DNA from: Adiantum capillus-veneris
Taxonomy: Eukaryota > Streptophyta > Polypodiopsida > Polypodiales > Pteridaceae
NCBI GenBank assembly: GCA_014529385.2
Contig: CM043966.1
Location: 42,381,537 to 42,445,536, forward strand
Length of the DNA stretch: 64,000 nucleotides
Direction of reading: 5' to 3'
Under the pieces are notes generated by a model that saw nothing but the letters and a program-made list of their open reading frames with translations, was not told the DNA's origin and ran no database searches. This document shows, in pieces, positions 1 through 11,714 of this stretch. The position numbers and the translations under genes are program-made. Position 1 is the first letter of the stretch; every line of letters begins with the position of its first letter.

Positions 1-360
1 CAATCATGCATGTGATCCATAGCATAGATTCTCAAATTGCCACCTATCCCTCTTTGGTACATGTTATCTTCCACGATATCATCGGGGATATCATAGTTCT
101 CCGCTTCTTGTTGGATTGAGCGTAGTTTGGCTTGACTTAAGTTTTCTAGCGAAACTCCTTGCCCAATGTAATCCACAATGTACTTTGCCCACTTGGGTGT
201 TGGTGCTATCCAAAACAGTGTAGCATGTTCAATTGGTTTTTGGATTGCACAAATATCACATGAACTAACATAGTCATGAACACCTTTTTGCATATGAGAC
301 AAATAAACTCCTAGCCTCATCAATCTTTTGTATGTTTATTTTTCTGCAGTGTGAAACTCC
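1..360 (-). pseudogene. Ty3 element A: integrase N-terminal fragment
   Basis: On the minus strand this translates as a decayed integrase start. A segment like LMRLGVYLSHMQKGVHDYV leads to a CDIC motif, which fits the second half of the HHCC zinc-binding domain of Ty3 (gypsy) integrases, followed by a conserved linker with PKWAKYIVDYI. The catalytic core would lie beyond the left edge of the window. It follows RNase H and RT fragments on the same strand, so the domain order RT, RNase H, integrase is that of Ty3 elements. The frame is open over most of the stretch. The 360-680 segment between it and RNase H is probably the connection region but I cannot align it. Confidence 0.6.
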
Positions 361-686
361 GTAATTTTTTTGTGAGCTTGCCTCAAGTACAGTTCTCTCT
401 CAGATGGCTATCTGTAGTATTTGTCGTTACCATGCTTATGTAGCCTTCTAGCTATTAACACCAATGATCAAGATTTCTCAATGAGTGGGTGCTACCGTTT
501 CATCTGTAGAGAATCAATGGTGATTAATGATATAACATGTTCACTCCAACTCGGTACCATCTGGATATTGAAAAGATAAGAATTTGTCAAGTCATCAGCG
601 ACCTTGGAGGCGCTTCTCCGTGTATCACTCGTAATAAATGATATATTTTCTTATGAACAGTCCCTTTCTTTACTACCACAGTAAAA

Positions 687-1127
687 TCAAACTCTAGCAA
701 TATTATGAACCAACAAACAATACAGACCGGTATTGCATGGTTTATTCACTAAATACAATAGCATTTGATGATCCACAAAGAATATGAATTTGTTTGCAAG
801 AAGGTAGTGTCTAAATTTCTTGTCTGAATAGATCATTCCCAAACCTTCCCTTTCCATGATTGTGTAAGTTTGCGCAACACTATTGAGTTGTCTATTGGAG
901 TAACATATTGGAAAATCCATATTGTTCTCTCTAAGTTGAGTTAACATGCATCTAATAGCGTAGGCTAAAGTGTCTACATGAACGTGGAAGATCTTATTCC
1001 AAACAGGAACTTTCAAAATAGGAAAAAAAAATGATTCTTTGCTTCCATTTTTGAAACTCTTTCTCACATTCCTTTGTCTACTTGAATTTTGTGATGACAG
1101 CATAGAGAGATTTTGCAACCATCGCAT
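687..1127 (-). pseudogene. Ty3 element A: RNase H fragment
   Basis: The 146-codon frame contains the typical Ty3 RNase H run. HVDTLAYAIRCMLTQ stands for the usual D-containing first strand, with alanine and serine positions changed. PICYSNRQLNSVAQTYTIME then REGLGMIY carry the catalytic glutamate region, and KKFRHYLLANKFIFFVDHQ carries the later aspartate. It would have degraded the RNA strand during reverse transcription in the cytoplasm. It lies downstream of RT on the same strand with no recognisable open link, and the surrounding sequence has stops, so this is a relic. Assignment to Ty3 rather than copia rests on the kfrhYLl...vDH pattern. Confidence 0.75.
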
Positions 1128-1345
1128 ACATGTTAATAAACCTTCTATATTAGCCGCAATGGCCTGTAAAGGCTTGTACCTCTATGACTCTTGTGGGTTT
1201 AGGAAGAGCAAAAATCACCTGGATTTTTCCAAAATTTTAGAAAGCCATTTTTTGACACAATATGCCCCAAAATTTTGCCTTGTAAAAACACATTTTTTTG
1301 GATTTAGGCAAATACGATAAGTTTTGCACTTCTCAAAGACCTTTT

Positions 1346-1663
1346 TCACAAGTCATCCATATAAATCTCTAAGAATTGTCTTAGAAGTTCATTGAATGCA
1401 TGGTTCATGAGGCATTGGAATGTGGCAGGTGCATTGGTTAGGCTAAAAGGAATCATTCGATAAGCAAATATACCCCATTCTATTGCAAAAATCATTTTTT
1501 GATGGTCCTCAAGCTTGATAGCGAGCTGGTTATAGCCCAAAAAGATCTAAGCTTCCTTGCTCGCAACTCTCTTGATCACATGATATGTGATGGTAAGGGA
1601 TAGTTATCTCTAATCGTGTCTATGTTTACCTGTTTGAGATTTACACACACTCAAAATTTACCA
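1346..1663 (-). pseudogene. Ty3 element A: C-terminal half of reverse transcriptase
   Basis: Minus strand. Directly after the LTR end, the frame reads GKF-stop-VCVNLKQVN, the start of the RT palm normally preceded by VPKKN. After a frameshift near 1550 it continues as GYNQLAIKLEDHQKM, then GIFAYRMIPFSLTNAPATFQ and an IYMDDL catalytic box. The TGA in GKF-stop-VCV sits where arginine (CGA) is expected. The missing N-terminal half of this RT, ending in exactly VPKKN, lies on the plus strand at 5812-6000 beside the other copy of the same LTR. The element is dead: at least two stops and a frameshift are visible. Confidence 0.8.
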
Positions 1664-2341
1664 TTGTCGGGGGATATGTGGTCGCAAAGTGGACCAGGAA
1701 GGCTCGGGGCCTTTGGCTATGAGGGGTGGTTAAGAGGAAGAAGCAAAAACAGAGAGATAAAAGACAATAAGATACCCGAGCACTATATCATCAAGAATTG
1801 AAATAAATCATACAAGCCTTGGTCGATTCATGATATTGGAGTCTTCTCGACGCAAGCTCAAGCCCTCATAGTTGCATGCATTCGAGCTCCTAAATGAACG
1901 GAGATTGGCTTTTTAGTGTCAAACAATGGCAATTATTTATGTGTTGCAAATCTCACATTCTTGTCCCCAAAGTCCTTAGATACATCCAATTTCAAGGAGT
2001 TCATCCCAGGCACCTTACCTTGTATATTTTATCAATTTTCTTGCTTTACCATCGTCCAGATATATATCAAAATAAGGCATAAAGTTATTAGAGATATTAA
2101 GATAATATGTATGTGGACTTAGAAAATAGCAGCTAGATCGAGAGCTTGATACTTCCTCTTGAAATCAATTTAAGCGGCTTGAGGATGCGAGAGGAGTTAA
2201 GAAGCTTGAGAGTTTGCGAGATATCAAGCATGGGAGGGAGAGAGAGATCACTACGGAGCTTTTAGCATAAAATACATTAGAGAAGACTATGGTGTCATGA
2301 ACATGAGAGAAAAAAAGGGATCAGTGGAGCTCTTCCTTGTG

Positions 2342-2346
<5 letters not shown>

Positions 2347-2380
<34 letters not shown>
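2347..2380. repeat. (AG)n microsatellite in left B LTR
   Basis: About 17 copies of AG. The matching position of the right LTR (7358-7500) has about 70 copies of CT, a four-fold length difference between the two copies. Confidence 0.95.
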
Positions 2381-2381
<1 letters not shown>

Positions 2382-3179
2382 ATTAATCCTTGCTTTAACT
2401 TGTTATTCTCCTTCTCCTTTGATCTTGATCACCGTCAAGCTTGCAAGATAAGCCCCTTTTTTAACTTAAAGTTTGACATACAAGTGGCCTCCCCTTATGT
2501 ACTACAGAAGCCACAGACATGTCTACACTTTTCTTGCACCTCCTCAAACACCATAGGTGTGTCGTTCCCTTCTCTGGGACTCATAAGATCTCTCTCTACT
2601 TCATCAAACTTTGAGGTAGCCCATGGTGCTACAAAAATTGTAAGCTTTATGGCACCCAAGCCCTTCTTCTTCTATAGTAGCATGCCTCTATATCCTCCTC
2701 AATTGTTGCAGCTTGGAAGGCGCCCTCAGCTTTTGTACATGGACTCCTGCCCCCAGCCCAAGAGGCTTTCTAGGATTGTTAACCCTCTCCTTTGATGGCA
2801 CCCCTCTCAGCTCCCTTGGCGGGCTCCTCCAGCTCGTGACACTCTTCTCCTCTTAGGTCGCTCTACATGCAGATAATGCCCACAACTGGTGGGCCTTCCA
2901 TGCACACTGAAGTGTTGTCTTCCTTAGTCATCCATGTGGAAGAAACACCCTTATTTTCACTGCAGTATCACTAGCATCTCCAAACCAGGATGCTCGTTCA
3001 TTTTTCCCCCTGCTAATCTCAGCTCATTTAAAAAAACAAAAAACTCTTATTTGACCATGTGGAAGAAACACCCTTCTTTTCACTACAGTATTGCCACCAT
3101 CTCCAAACCGTGATGCTCATTCATTTCCCCCCCTGTTAATCTCAGCTCATTTATAAATTAAAAAACTCTTATTTGACCA

Positions 3180-3850
3180 CCTTTCCCGCGCTTGATTGTC
3201 AAGTGAACATCTCCCTTCCGAGTCTTTAGAAGAACACCATATTAACCATTCATTTTGACCAAATCTTTGCCTAGCTCAATACATTCCTCCAATAGCCCTC
3301 GTTGAGCCGTCAATATCCTAGCTTGCCCATGTAGTGATCGGCTTTGTAAAGCTGATTTCCTTCAAGATGCAAATGATAGATTATAGCTTGTGGAGAAAGC
3401 CCTTCCCTTCAAACCTGGTATATTCCGCAACCAAGGCGTTACGAGTGATGATATTTTCTCTGATAAGATCACCACATTAGGATTTTATGATGATTAGCAT
3501 TGTCAAGCACAACATTTCCACATAAAGCTTCATTTCTTCAGGATGCAGTCATTGATGAAAGAATTTGGAGAAATTCCTTTCCTTCGAATCCAAGTTAAAC
3601 ACTATGAAGTTTCCTTGCCATAGTATGTCGATCATAGCCTCAATCAATGCATTCCAAGTGGTGCCACTTCAAATGGAGTTCTCTTCAAGAATTGTTTTTT
3701 CTTTTAAAGTATCTCGTACTTAGTATAATTATAAATCAAAGCAGTGCCATTCTCCATTTTGGCCCACATATTAACCAAGGCAGTGTCGAGCACATCAATT
3801 TTTCCATGCTCTTCAAATCGACCTAGTTTGCATCCTTTGGACTTGTTTCT
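3180..3850 (-). pseudogene. PPR gene fragment inside the B LTR (left copy)
   Basis: On the minus strand, pieces read TALVNMWAK, then TKYEIL, and further on RNALVAEYTRFEGKGFLHKL and ICILKE. These are the recognisable parts of tandem pentatricopeptide repeats of the PLS type (organelle RNA-binding proteins): tALvnMyAK, then vsWNALi.ey, then tyiciLKa. Frames are broken by several indels and stops, so no product is expected. The same fragment, less damaged at some points, is in the inverted LTR at 6040-6690, so it was part of the LTR before the LTRs duplicated. A different helical-repeat family is possible but the WNA/NALV spacing favours PPR. Confidence 0.55.
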
Positions 3851-3876
3851 CATCATGGAAGTGCATCGACACGACA

Positions 3877-3890
3877 TCCACCTCCTCTGA
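3877..3890 (-). other. Polypurine tract of family B
   Basis: The minus strand reads AGAGGAGGTGGA directly before the LTR start TGTCG. This is where plus-strand DNA synthesis is primed in LTR elements. The inner element at 21773-21786 has an almost identical tract (AGAGGGGGTGGA before TGTCG), which suggests that the two families share LTR-end biology. Confidence 0.6.
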
Positions 3891-3949
3891 ACCTGCAGAG
3901 CCTCTGGTCTAGGCCAACCGACCTTCAATCTACATCTGTTATAAGAACT

Positions 3950-4450
3950 TTTAGCTCTTTTCTATCATCAAGCTTACATAACTGGTAAGTATTTTTTGAG
4001 AGTTTTGTTTCTTAGACCTCTATAAAGAAAACTAATAAGCAATCGTCTTGTGGTAACTCTCACATTGGACATCTTTTGATGTATTGCTTGAAGTGAAGTG
4101 AAGCTTCTTTCACCTTTTCGTTTTCCCTTTGTTTAAAAGCATAGATTTGAGAAACCGTGTTGTGCTTGATTCCCCTCTTAGAGAATTCCTCGACAAACTC
4201 CCGCAAGAGTTGATGAGTGTTTAGGAAATCTCTGCAGTGTTTAGTGGTTGTAACCAAGTCAACACTATCCCTTCGAATGTCAACCTAAATCCTTCATAAT
4301 GTGTATGGAAATTTGCAACTTGCTCCACCCTTAAGACTTTCTTAAATATGAAAACATTTGCATATGGATCTCCCGGTCCACTATGATTCTTTGGCACACA
4401 ATTAGCCACTTAAGAAGTTTGCATTCTTTGCGTTTCTTCTACCATTCTCA
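3950..4450 (-). pseudogene. Ty3 gag fragment
   Basis: Two overlapping minus-strand frames show a plant Ty3 capsid. GPGDPYANVFIFKKVLRVEQ and LTFEGIVLTWLQPL mark the N-terminal part. FVEEFSKRGIKHNT and KVKEASLHFKQYIKRCP are the hallmark of the retrotransposon gag domain. A frameshift near 4230-4260 separates them, and the tail runs to about 3950 before losing similarity. Gag would form the cytoplasmic particle. It lies next to the left B LTR polypurine tract without any pol in between, so there is a large deletion or rearrangement here. It probably belongs to element A. Confidence 0.65.
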
Positions 4451-5464
4451 TCATTCTAGGTTCTCCTACCATTACATCTCTCGTCTCATACCCACTGATA
4501 GGTGCTCTTGAGGAAGTTTGGTTAGTTATGCTTCTCTCCCCTCGATTCTAATATTAGACACTCTTGTGCTGAAAATTGTGTCTAGTATATCACTACCTTG
4601 ATGTGTAGACATGGGAACCATTGAACTTAAGGAGCCGATCAATTGTGGCTCAGAAATATGTGGTCAGCTAAAAGAATCTTCCACTCATGTTCTCAGAGGG
4701 CTCACTCTTAAATGTTTATGGTCATGTTTTTTCTAAGAGAGTAGCTCTATGCATGCTAGGGGTAACATAGTACTGATTGAGTGGCCACCCAAAGTATGTA
4801 TATCCCTCAAGCTCGTTGCATCTCATCATCGAATATCTCAAGCCATACTTGTCTATAACATGACTTTCTGCGTACCTCTCTCCACTTCATATGTAAATAC
4901 ATACAAGTATTTTTGCTCCGTTAGCTTCCTCACATTTGCGTTTATCACACCTTTAATTCTAGCATTTGCTCTATCATACTTATACAAACCCACATGCGTA
5001 TTGTCAATGTTGACGTGAATAGCAACATTTACTCGCCTAAAGCTTGGCATTAGGAATGTCTAGCTTTGGTGGCTTCTCCTCCTCAGGCTCTACATCAACC
5101 TTTTTCTTCGTGCCTATCAATCCGCACTTATCCACAATGAAGGGATTATGCTCAGACAACAAAAATTCACCAAAACCAGATGAGTCAATGTTTTACAAGT
5201 TTTTGAACCAAAAAAATGAGGAGACAATAGACATATCAAATGAGACGGAAAAAAAAAACACAAGAAACCAATGCCAATATTGATGAGCAAAACGCGGTAT
5301 CTTATGCTCTGGGAGCAAATGATTGTGTCCTAGACAAAATAACCAAAAAACCTTTCACACAGACAACTTTTTGAGAAAAACCCAAAGAAGCTGAGTAAAA
5401 AGAAAACAAGAGACACGATCAAAACATCAATAAAGATGTCCAAAATTGAACAAAAAAGTGAATA
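4451..5464. other. Degenerate element DNA, no confident gene
   Basis: Minus-strand frames 4451-4740 probably continue the gag N-terminus (a QRMQTS run precedes the recognised part). A 65-codon minus frame at 4853-5050 and a 79-codon plus frame at 5044-5283 have no domain I recognise. The strand on which element A reads changes somewhere here, from minus (gag) to plus (RT at 5591), so a rearrangement breakpoint must lie in this stretch. Confidence 0.4.
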
Positions 5465-5590
5465 TCAAAAGTTTAAATAGACATTGAAGGAGATTGGGAC
5501 AATGGAAATGGAAAGTGGGGGGATTCTAACACTAGAAAGTTTGATGCACCCTCTCATTACAAAAACTACACCATTAAAGAACGACATATA

Positions 5591-6005
5591 GTGGTTAAGC
5601 AAACAATGCACGAGCCTAAAGAACCGGGAACATTGTATGATGGGCTTGAAAGTGCAAAGAGAATCAATCTTGTTGAACCAAGGAAAGAACCAAGACTTGC
5701 TTACATTTCCATGGATCTCACCAAAGAAGAAGAGCATCTTTTGATAACCACTCTCAAGCAATATAAAGATGTGTTTTCCTAGTCATAGAAAGATCTTAAT
5801 AAGGGGTAGATTTGAGCAAATGCCAACATATGATACCCCTTAAGAGCGACGCTAAGCCTTGCAGGCAATGTCCTTATCCCTATAATGAAATATTTGCAAA
5901 TAAAATCAAGGAGGAGATAGCTAAGCTTAAGAAATCGAAGTTTATCTACGAGATAGAGCACACAGAATGGGTATTGCCAATAATGTTAGTGCCCAAAAAG
6001 AACGT
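5591..6005 (+). pseudogene. Ty3 element A: N-terminal half of reverse transcriptase
   Basis: A first frame (5591-5782) has the pre-RT segment with MDLTKEEEHLLITTLKQYKD and VFS. After a stop and shift, the frame at 5812 gives CQHMIPLKSDAKPCRQ, then KIKEEIAKLKKSKFIYEIE and WVLPIMLVPKKN. That is the conserved start of Ty3 RT up to the VPKKN-GK junction. The match ends where the LTR at 6006 begins. The rest of the palm, starting at GKF, is found on the opposite strand at 1663. This is therefore a split gene and not functional. Confidence 0.8.
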
Positions 6006-6039
6006 TGTTATGTCGCTACGCTTACACGATGAGAAACAA

Positions 6040-6690
6040 GGCCAAAGGATGCAAACTAGGTTGATTTGAAGAGCATGGAAAAATTGGTGTGCTCAGCACT
6101 GGCTAGGATAATATGTGGGCCAAATATGGAGAATGGCATTGCTTTGATTTATAACTAGTATGCTAAGTACGAGACACTTTAAAAGCACAGACAATTCTTG
6201 AAGAGAACCCCATTTGAAGTGGCATCACTTGGAATGCATTTATTGAGGCTATGAACAACATAGTTGGCAAGGAAGAATTCAAAGGAAGCTTTCACCAATA
6301 ATTGCATCTTGAAGAATTAAAGCTTTATGTGGAAATGTTGTGCTCAACAATGCTAATCACGTAAAATACTAATATGGTGCTCTTATCAAAGAAAATATAT
6401 CACTCATAATGCTTTGATTGTGGAATTTACTGGGTTTGAAGGGAAGGGCTTTCTCCACAAGCTATAATCTACCTTTTCATCTTGAAGGCAAGCAGCTTTA
6501 CGAAGCCAATCAGTACATGGGCAAGCAAGGATATTTCCAGCTCAACGAGGGCTATTGAAGGAATGTATTGTGTTATGAAAAGCTTTGGTCAAAATGAATG
6601 GTTGATATGGTGTTCTTCTAAATACTCAAAAGCGAGATGGTCACTTGACAATCGAGCGTGGGAAAGGTGGTCAAATAAGATTTTTCTATT
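6040..6690 (+). pseudogene. PPR gene fragment inside the B LTR (right copy)
   Basis: Plus-strand frames show MWAKYGE, then KAQTILEENPI-stop-SGITWNAFIEAMNN, then HNALIVEFTGFEGKGFLHKL. These match the PPR consensus order MYAKCG, KAQ-vLEElp, vsWNAlI, in at least two to three successive 35-residue units. PPR proteins bind RNA in plastids or mitochondria, and many act in RNA editing. Here stops and shifts abolish coding. Orientation is the same as the LTR. Because the inverted LTR carries the same fragment, capture preceded the last transposition. Distinguishing PPR from TPR rests on the WNA and KAQ motifs. Confidence 0.6.
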
Positions 6691-7355
6691 TTTTAAATGA
6701 GTTGAGATTAACAAGGGGAGAAAATGAACAAGCGTCCTGGTTTGGAGATGGTCGCGATACTATAGTGAAAAGACGGGTGTTTCTTCCACATTGACGGCTA
6801 AGGAAGACAACGCTTCACTCTGCATGGGAAGGCCCGCCAATTGTAGGCGTTATCTACATGCAGAGCGACCTAAGAGGAGAAGGGTGTCACGAGCTGGAGG
6901 AACCCGCCAAGGGAGCTGAGAGGGGCACCATCAAACGAGAGGGCCAACAACAATAGAAAGCTGCCAGGGCTAAAGGCAAGAGTCCGAGTACAAAAGCTGA
7001 GGGTGCCTTCCAAGCAGCAACAATTGAGGAGGATATAGATGCATGCTACTACAAAAGGAGGGCTTGAACCTTACAAGTGGTGAAGCACCGTGGGGTACCT
7101 CAAATTTTGATCAAGTAGAGAGAGATTTATGAGTCTTATAGAATGGAGCGCCACACGTGTGGTGTCCAAGGAGGTGCAAGAAAAGCGTAGACAGGTCTGT
7201 GGTTTCTATAGTACATATAGGGAGGCCACTTGTAGGAGGAGCCAGGAAAGCCATGAGAATTCAACCTTTAAGTTAAACAAGGGGCTTATTTTGCAATCTT
7301 GACAGTGATCAAGATCGGAGGAGAAGGAGAATAACAAGTTAAAGCAGGGATTAAT

Positions 7356-7505
<150 letters not shown>

Positions 7506-8285
7506 CAAGGAAGAGCTCCACCTATCTCATTTTTTCTCTCATGTTCATGACACCATAGTCTTCTCTAATGTATTTTATGCTAAAAGCTCCATACTGATCT
7601 CTCTCTCCCTCTCATGCTTGATATCACGCTAATTCTCAAGCTTCTTAACTCCTCTTGCATCCTCAAGCTGCTTAAACTAATTTCAAGAGGAAGTATCAAG
7701 CTCTCAATCTAGCTGCTATTTTCTAAGTCCACATATATATTATATTAATAAACCTAATAAATTTATGCCCTATTTTGATATATCTTGACAATGGTAAAGC
7801 AAGGAGGTTGATAAAATATACAAGGTAAGGTGCCTGGATGAAATCCTTGAAATTAGATGTATCTAAGGACTTCGGGGACAAGAAGGTGAGCTTGGCATTA
7901 CATAAATAATTGCCATTGTTTGACGCTAAAAAGCCAATCTCCATTCATTCAGGAGCTCAAGTGCATGCGGCTATGAGGGCTTAGACTTGTGTCGAGAAGA
8001 CTCCAATATGATGACGTAATTAGGAGCGAAGCAATGGTTTTAGGTTGATATTATTGCTGGAGCTAATGGCCTAACCCATTGTTGTTTATCATTTATCTGA
8101 TTATAAGTGGTCAAGTTGACCAAGCTTTGTATGATTTATTTCAGCTCTTGATGATATAGTGCTCATTCGGGTATCTTATTGTCTTTTATCTCTTTGTTTT
8201 TGCTTCTTTATCTCAACCACCTCTCACAGCTAGAGGCCCCAAGCCTTCCCAATCCACTTTGCGAACACATATCCCCCGACATCTT

Positions 8286-8302
8286 TGGTGAACCCGATGT
8301 GA
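8286..8302 (+). other. Primer-binding site of element B
   Basis: TGGTGAACCCGATGTGA starts four bases after the LTR end CGACA, the position at which a tRNA 3' end (CCA pairing with TGG) primes minus-strand DNA. The same TGGTGAACCCGATG occurs next to the inner element LTR at 27765-27781. I could not assign the tRNA. Confidence 0.65.
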
Positions 8303-8330
8303 AATGCCGGGGTAGGAGGTAAAAATGGAG

Positions 8331-8903
8331 ATGCCAAAACAGGTGATGCAGTTTATGGAAGATTACAATTCCAATGGACTTGATAAAAATCTAGCAATTG
8401 CAGGTTTGCCAAAAATGGTGGACTTAGTTCAGGATGTATGCAAGAAGCAAAATCCATGCAGATAAAAAAGTAGATCGATGATGCAGTAGGGATGGCACTT
8501 GATGCTGTATGGGAGCAATGTCGGGGTTTTCAAGGATATGATCCATAAGGTTTTATATGAAGTCGAGGTGAAGAGCCAAAATGTTCCACAAAATCAGATG
8601 ATTAGAATTTTTGAAGAAGTTGTAATCTTGGATTTTAAGAAGCAGGTCCAAGAATTGGTAGAAGCATATTCCATACGGTGGGACTATTTTGCAAAAGAAT
8701 TTATTCGCAAAAGCTCAAGGATTTTAGATCTCGAAATAAAAGAGATTACTGAAAGAAGCCAAATTATTTTCACTAAAGGTGAAGGGGATCAGATGCAGTT
8801 CCTTAATTATGATCAATTTTGGGAGCATATTCCTGAAAAAAGAAAACCCAAGGCAAATAGGCTTTGGAAGTCGCAGATTCAGCTTCAGAGGACCATATTT
8901 TAA
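8331..8903 (+). pseudogene. Element B gag, N-terminal part
   Basis: Starting near 8331 a frame gives MEMPKQVMQFMEDY and GLPKMVDLVQDVCKK, then stops. From 8499 a 134-codon frame gives MIRIFEEVVILDFKKQVQEL, EAYSIRWDYFAKEF and FLNYDQFWEHIPEK. The position directly after the primer site and the acidic, helix-rich composition fit a Ty3 gag. I recognise no catalytic motif, and the assignment rests on context more than on sequence. Stops at about 8472 and 8902 show decay. Confidence 0.5.
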
Positions 8904-10560
8904 GCAACCTAGAAAAGGTAAACAATGAATTTAATGCTCAAACATAAATATATGATTTTTTTTCAAAGATTTCTCGCATGGAAATTACCTCCGATAATGG
9001 TTTTAGTGAAGAGCTAGACTATACAACAAATGTTTTTCAAGTTACTGACCTTGGCATGGGATGTTCTCAAGTAGTCTATCAAGAAGATGAGCCACTGCAT
9101 GCTAATAATGGATCTATAGGCAATATAGTTGAGTAGGACAACATTACTGCAGATGATAGCATCAATAAAGATATTATATACACAATACCTAAAAAAGTGC
9201 AGGAGGTTGATGAGCAGACACAGGATATGTTTGAGGATATCCCTTCAAAAAAGGTGTCAGATGAACCTTTGCAATGTTATGATGGGATGTTAAGTAGCAT
9301 GGATCAGATGAGGAAACAAAGGATGATATTGATAAGTATGAAGATTGCACGGATCATGCTGATTGTGAATAGGTTATCCATGGGGATTCTACTTCTATGC
9401 TTATACAAGGGATGCATGAGGAGGTAACTCCAACAATTTTGATGCATGTTGAGGCTTTGAAGAGTAGTTTTCTTGAGGGTTCTATGGATGAAGATTTACA
9501 GGCTAAATTTAATCTCCATGATCAATCTCGAATCCCAAGTAAAGATATCTCTGCTGATATAGGTCCAGATTGTTCCAAGGTTCTTCACGATGGCTATGAA
9601 GCTAGAGGGGGTGATGAACTAAATCACCATGGGTACTGAAAAAGGTGTAGAGGTTTCTTCATTTCCTTGGACAGTGTGCCAATTATGGGAGGATTTATAT
9701 GGTACCTTTTCTAATAATGTTTATGTTAGTGATGGTTTGACTACCAATAAAAGGGATTCAATGCTCTTTAAGGCTTACTGGTAATGAGATTAACTTGCCA
9801 GCAGTTTATGGGATATGGGTGTTGCACTATGCTTCAAGTGATGCCCTAGTATATTGTGGGCCCATCAATGCTATGTCCTATTAATGGCATTTGATCCAAG
9901 AGATTCTAAGGATCTTCAAAAGCAGGTTCAATATGGATAATTACTTGTGGATATGCATTTTGTTTGCATGCTATTTGATCTAGGAATAGCATACCTACAC
10001 CACAAATGTTTGATGTTGATTGATATAGAAAATGTATTCTCATGTGGATATTATGATGCTCCACTATTGGGGCAATTTCTTATTATCCCATTTGATATTG
10101 GGGGCTACTAAAGTGCAAGTTGTAGACTCAAAGGATACCAAATGCCTCTTGTATCAGGTTGCATGGTACCAGGTTTTGTTTTCTAGATATATGCTAAGTC
10201 AAAAGAGTTTTTGGTTATGCAATCAATAAGCTTACATGGCTAGCTTCTATTTGACATCTTTGGACAATTGATAAAGTATCTTCACATCTTTTGAGTTGGT
10301 TCTACTACCAAAACTTGAAGTAAAAGACTTGACGGACATTCCATGTGCAGACAGAGTAAGGCATACTTGAGCTTGACAGGGTTTCCTAAAGAGAGCTTGG
10401 AAGGGTTCCCTAAAGAGAGCTTGATGATCAAGCTATGTACATCATTAACTGGAGCACTTGAGTGTGGTGAGGTTCACTAACGAAAGATGTAGAAACAAAC
10501 ACCAATTGTGCCTCTTCTACTGTCATTGAGTCAAGTACAAAATGTAGTGCTCCTACTTCA
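8904..10560 (+). other. Decayed internal DNA of element B
   Basis: Only short frames are seen: 9197-9427, 9397-9639 and 10032-10229, acidic and without recognised domains. A nearly open stretch 8940-9330 with ISRMEITSDNGFSEELDY looks like decayed coding DNA, but I cannot name it. No repeat structure or RNA gene is visible. Confidence 0.35.
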
Positions 10561-10562
10561 AT

Positions 10563-11345
10563 TACATAAAATGTGGATCAAGTTGTCAAAGAGGTGATCC
10601 ATGTAATGAATCAAATAAACCAATAGAATCCCAATCTGAGGCCGTAGCAACCACAAGCAGTCAATGCTCCACGAGTGTTGAAGTGGTGCGCCATTGAGCA
10701 AAAAAACACCAATCACAATACTAATGTGTTCTTTTATAACCAAAATTATGTGAGGGAAATTCCATATGGACCTCCAATTGTGTAACAATTGCCACCACCT
10801 TCGAGGTACCAAATTGGACCCAATAGTGCAGCACAAGGAGGAGACAAACTACACCCTGTGTTGTCACCTTTGCCTCATGAAAATAGGGTCATTGTGAGGC
10901 ACGGATATCTAGTTGATTCACTCATAAGTCAACCATGTTACCACAAACCTATAGAAACCCATGTGAGAGAAATTGAGGATGTAGCTTATGATACTGAGGA
11001 TAGTCCATGTTGGGCTAGCAGCAATGAAGGTGATGAACCATCATATGTAGCTCAAACTACTAGGAATCAATTCATGATGGATGAAAATACGCTTATATTT
11101 ATAAACAACAAAAACTACAAACCTAGAGGATATCTGCCTAGGAGAGGACAGTAAATGGGGGCATCACTAGCCACCTAATCGAAGAGCTCATGCTTTGAAT
11201 GTGAAGGTAACCATTGGACACGATGTTTTCCACACAAAGGTCAATAAACAAAAATCTTTGGATTCTGTGAGGGGTGTGGGAAGGATCACTTACTTCAACA
11301 TTGTGCTAAGAATCTTGACAACGTGGGAAAAGCAACCCTCAATGT
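10563..11345 (+). pseudogene. Element B gag C-terminus with two zinc knuckles
   Basis: A frame from about 10563 (VDQVVKEV) and the 121-codon frame at 10789-11154 carry a Pro/Asn-rich linker ending YKPRGYLPRRGQ. After it come two short zinc-finger motifs: CFECEGNHWTRC (about 11188-11223) and CEGCGKDHLLQHC (about 11271-11309), of C-x2-C-x3-H-x3/4-C form, the variant found in many plant Ty3 gags. They bind the element RNA during packaging. The two fingers lie in different frames, so there is an indel between them. Stops follow each segment. Confidence 0.6.
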
Positions 11346-11714
11346 CATTGGAATTTTACAATGCTCAAGCGGATCCGAATCTGAACTAACAATTCCAGTC
11401 AAAGTGGTTATCAGAGCTCAAGCTCAGGAAACTATCAAAAATCAATCAGTGGTGGACAAGTTGAAACCTCCAAAACAAATTGAATTTAAAAACGAGTCAA
11501 TAAGGACTCAGTGAAAATTCTAGAAATCCAAATGAGACAAAATGAAATCAAAGAGGCTAAAGAAAAGATGGCCTTGGAAATTGAATTAAACCAAACCAAG
11601 GAACAACTCAGACGTGAGCATGAGAGCAAAGAAAACTCAAAGGGGTCAAAAGAGTCAAAGACTATATCAGGTGGATAAGTCTTAGTAGAAAAGGTAAACG
11701 AGCAGTTAGATGCT

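Larger units (their letters stand above)
1665..3876 (-). mobile_element. Ty3 family B LTR, minus orientation (left inverted copy)
   Basis: This 2.2 kb segment is the reverse complement, with scattered differences, of 6006-8281. On the minus strand it starts TGTCGTGTCG and ends CCCCCGACA, the inverted TGTCG/CGACA ends of an LTR. A purine-rich tract (AGAGGAGGTGGA on the minus strand) abuts the start, so on that side it has the look of a 3' LTR. It ends inside an RT gene of element A, immediately before GKF. It contains a short (AG)n of about 34 bp at 2347-2380, and a decayed PPR fragment in its first third. Confidence 0.8.

Noticed and set aside
2400-2795. 131-codon plus-strand ORF
   Set aside because: Antisense to the B LTR, not conserved as an ORF in the inverted copy, no domain.
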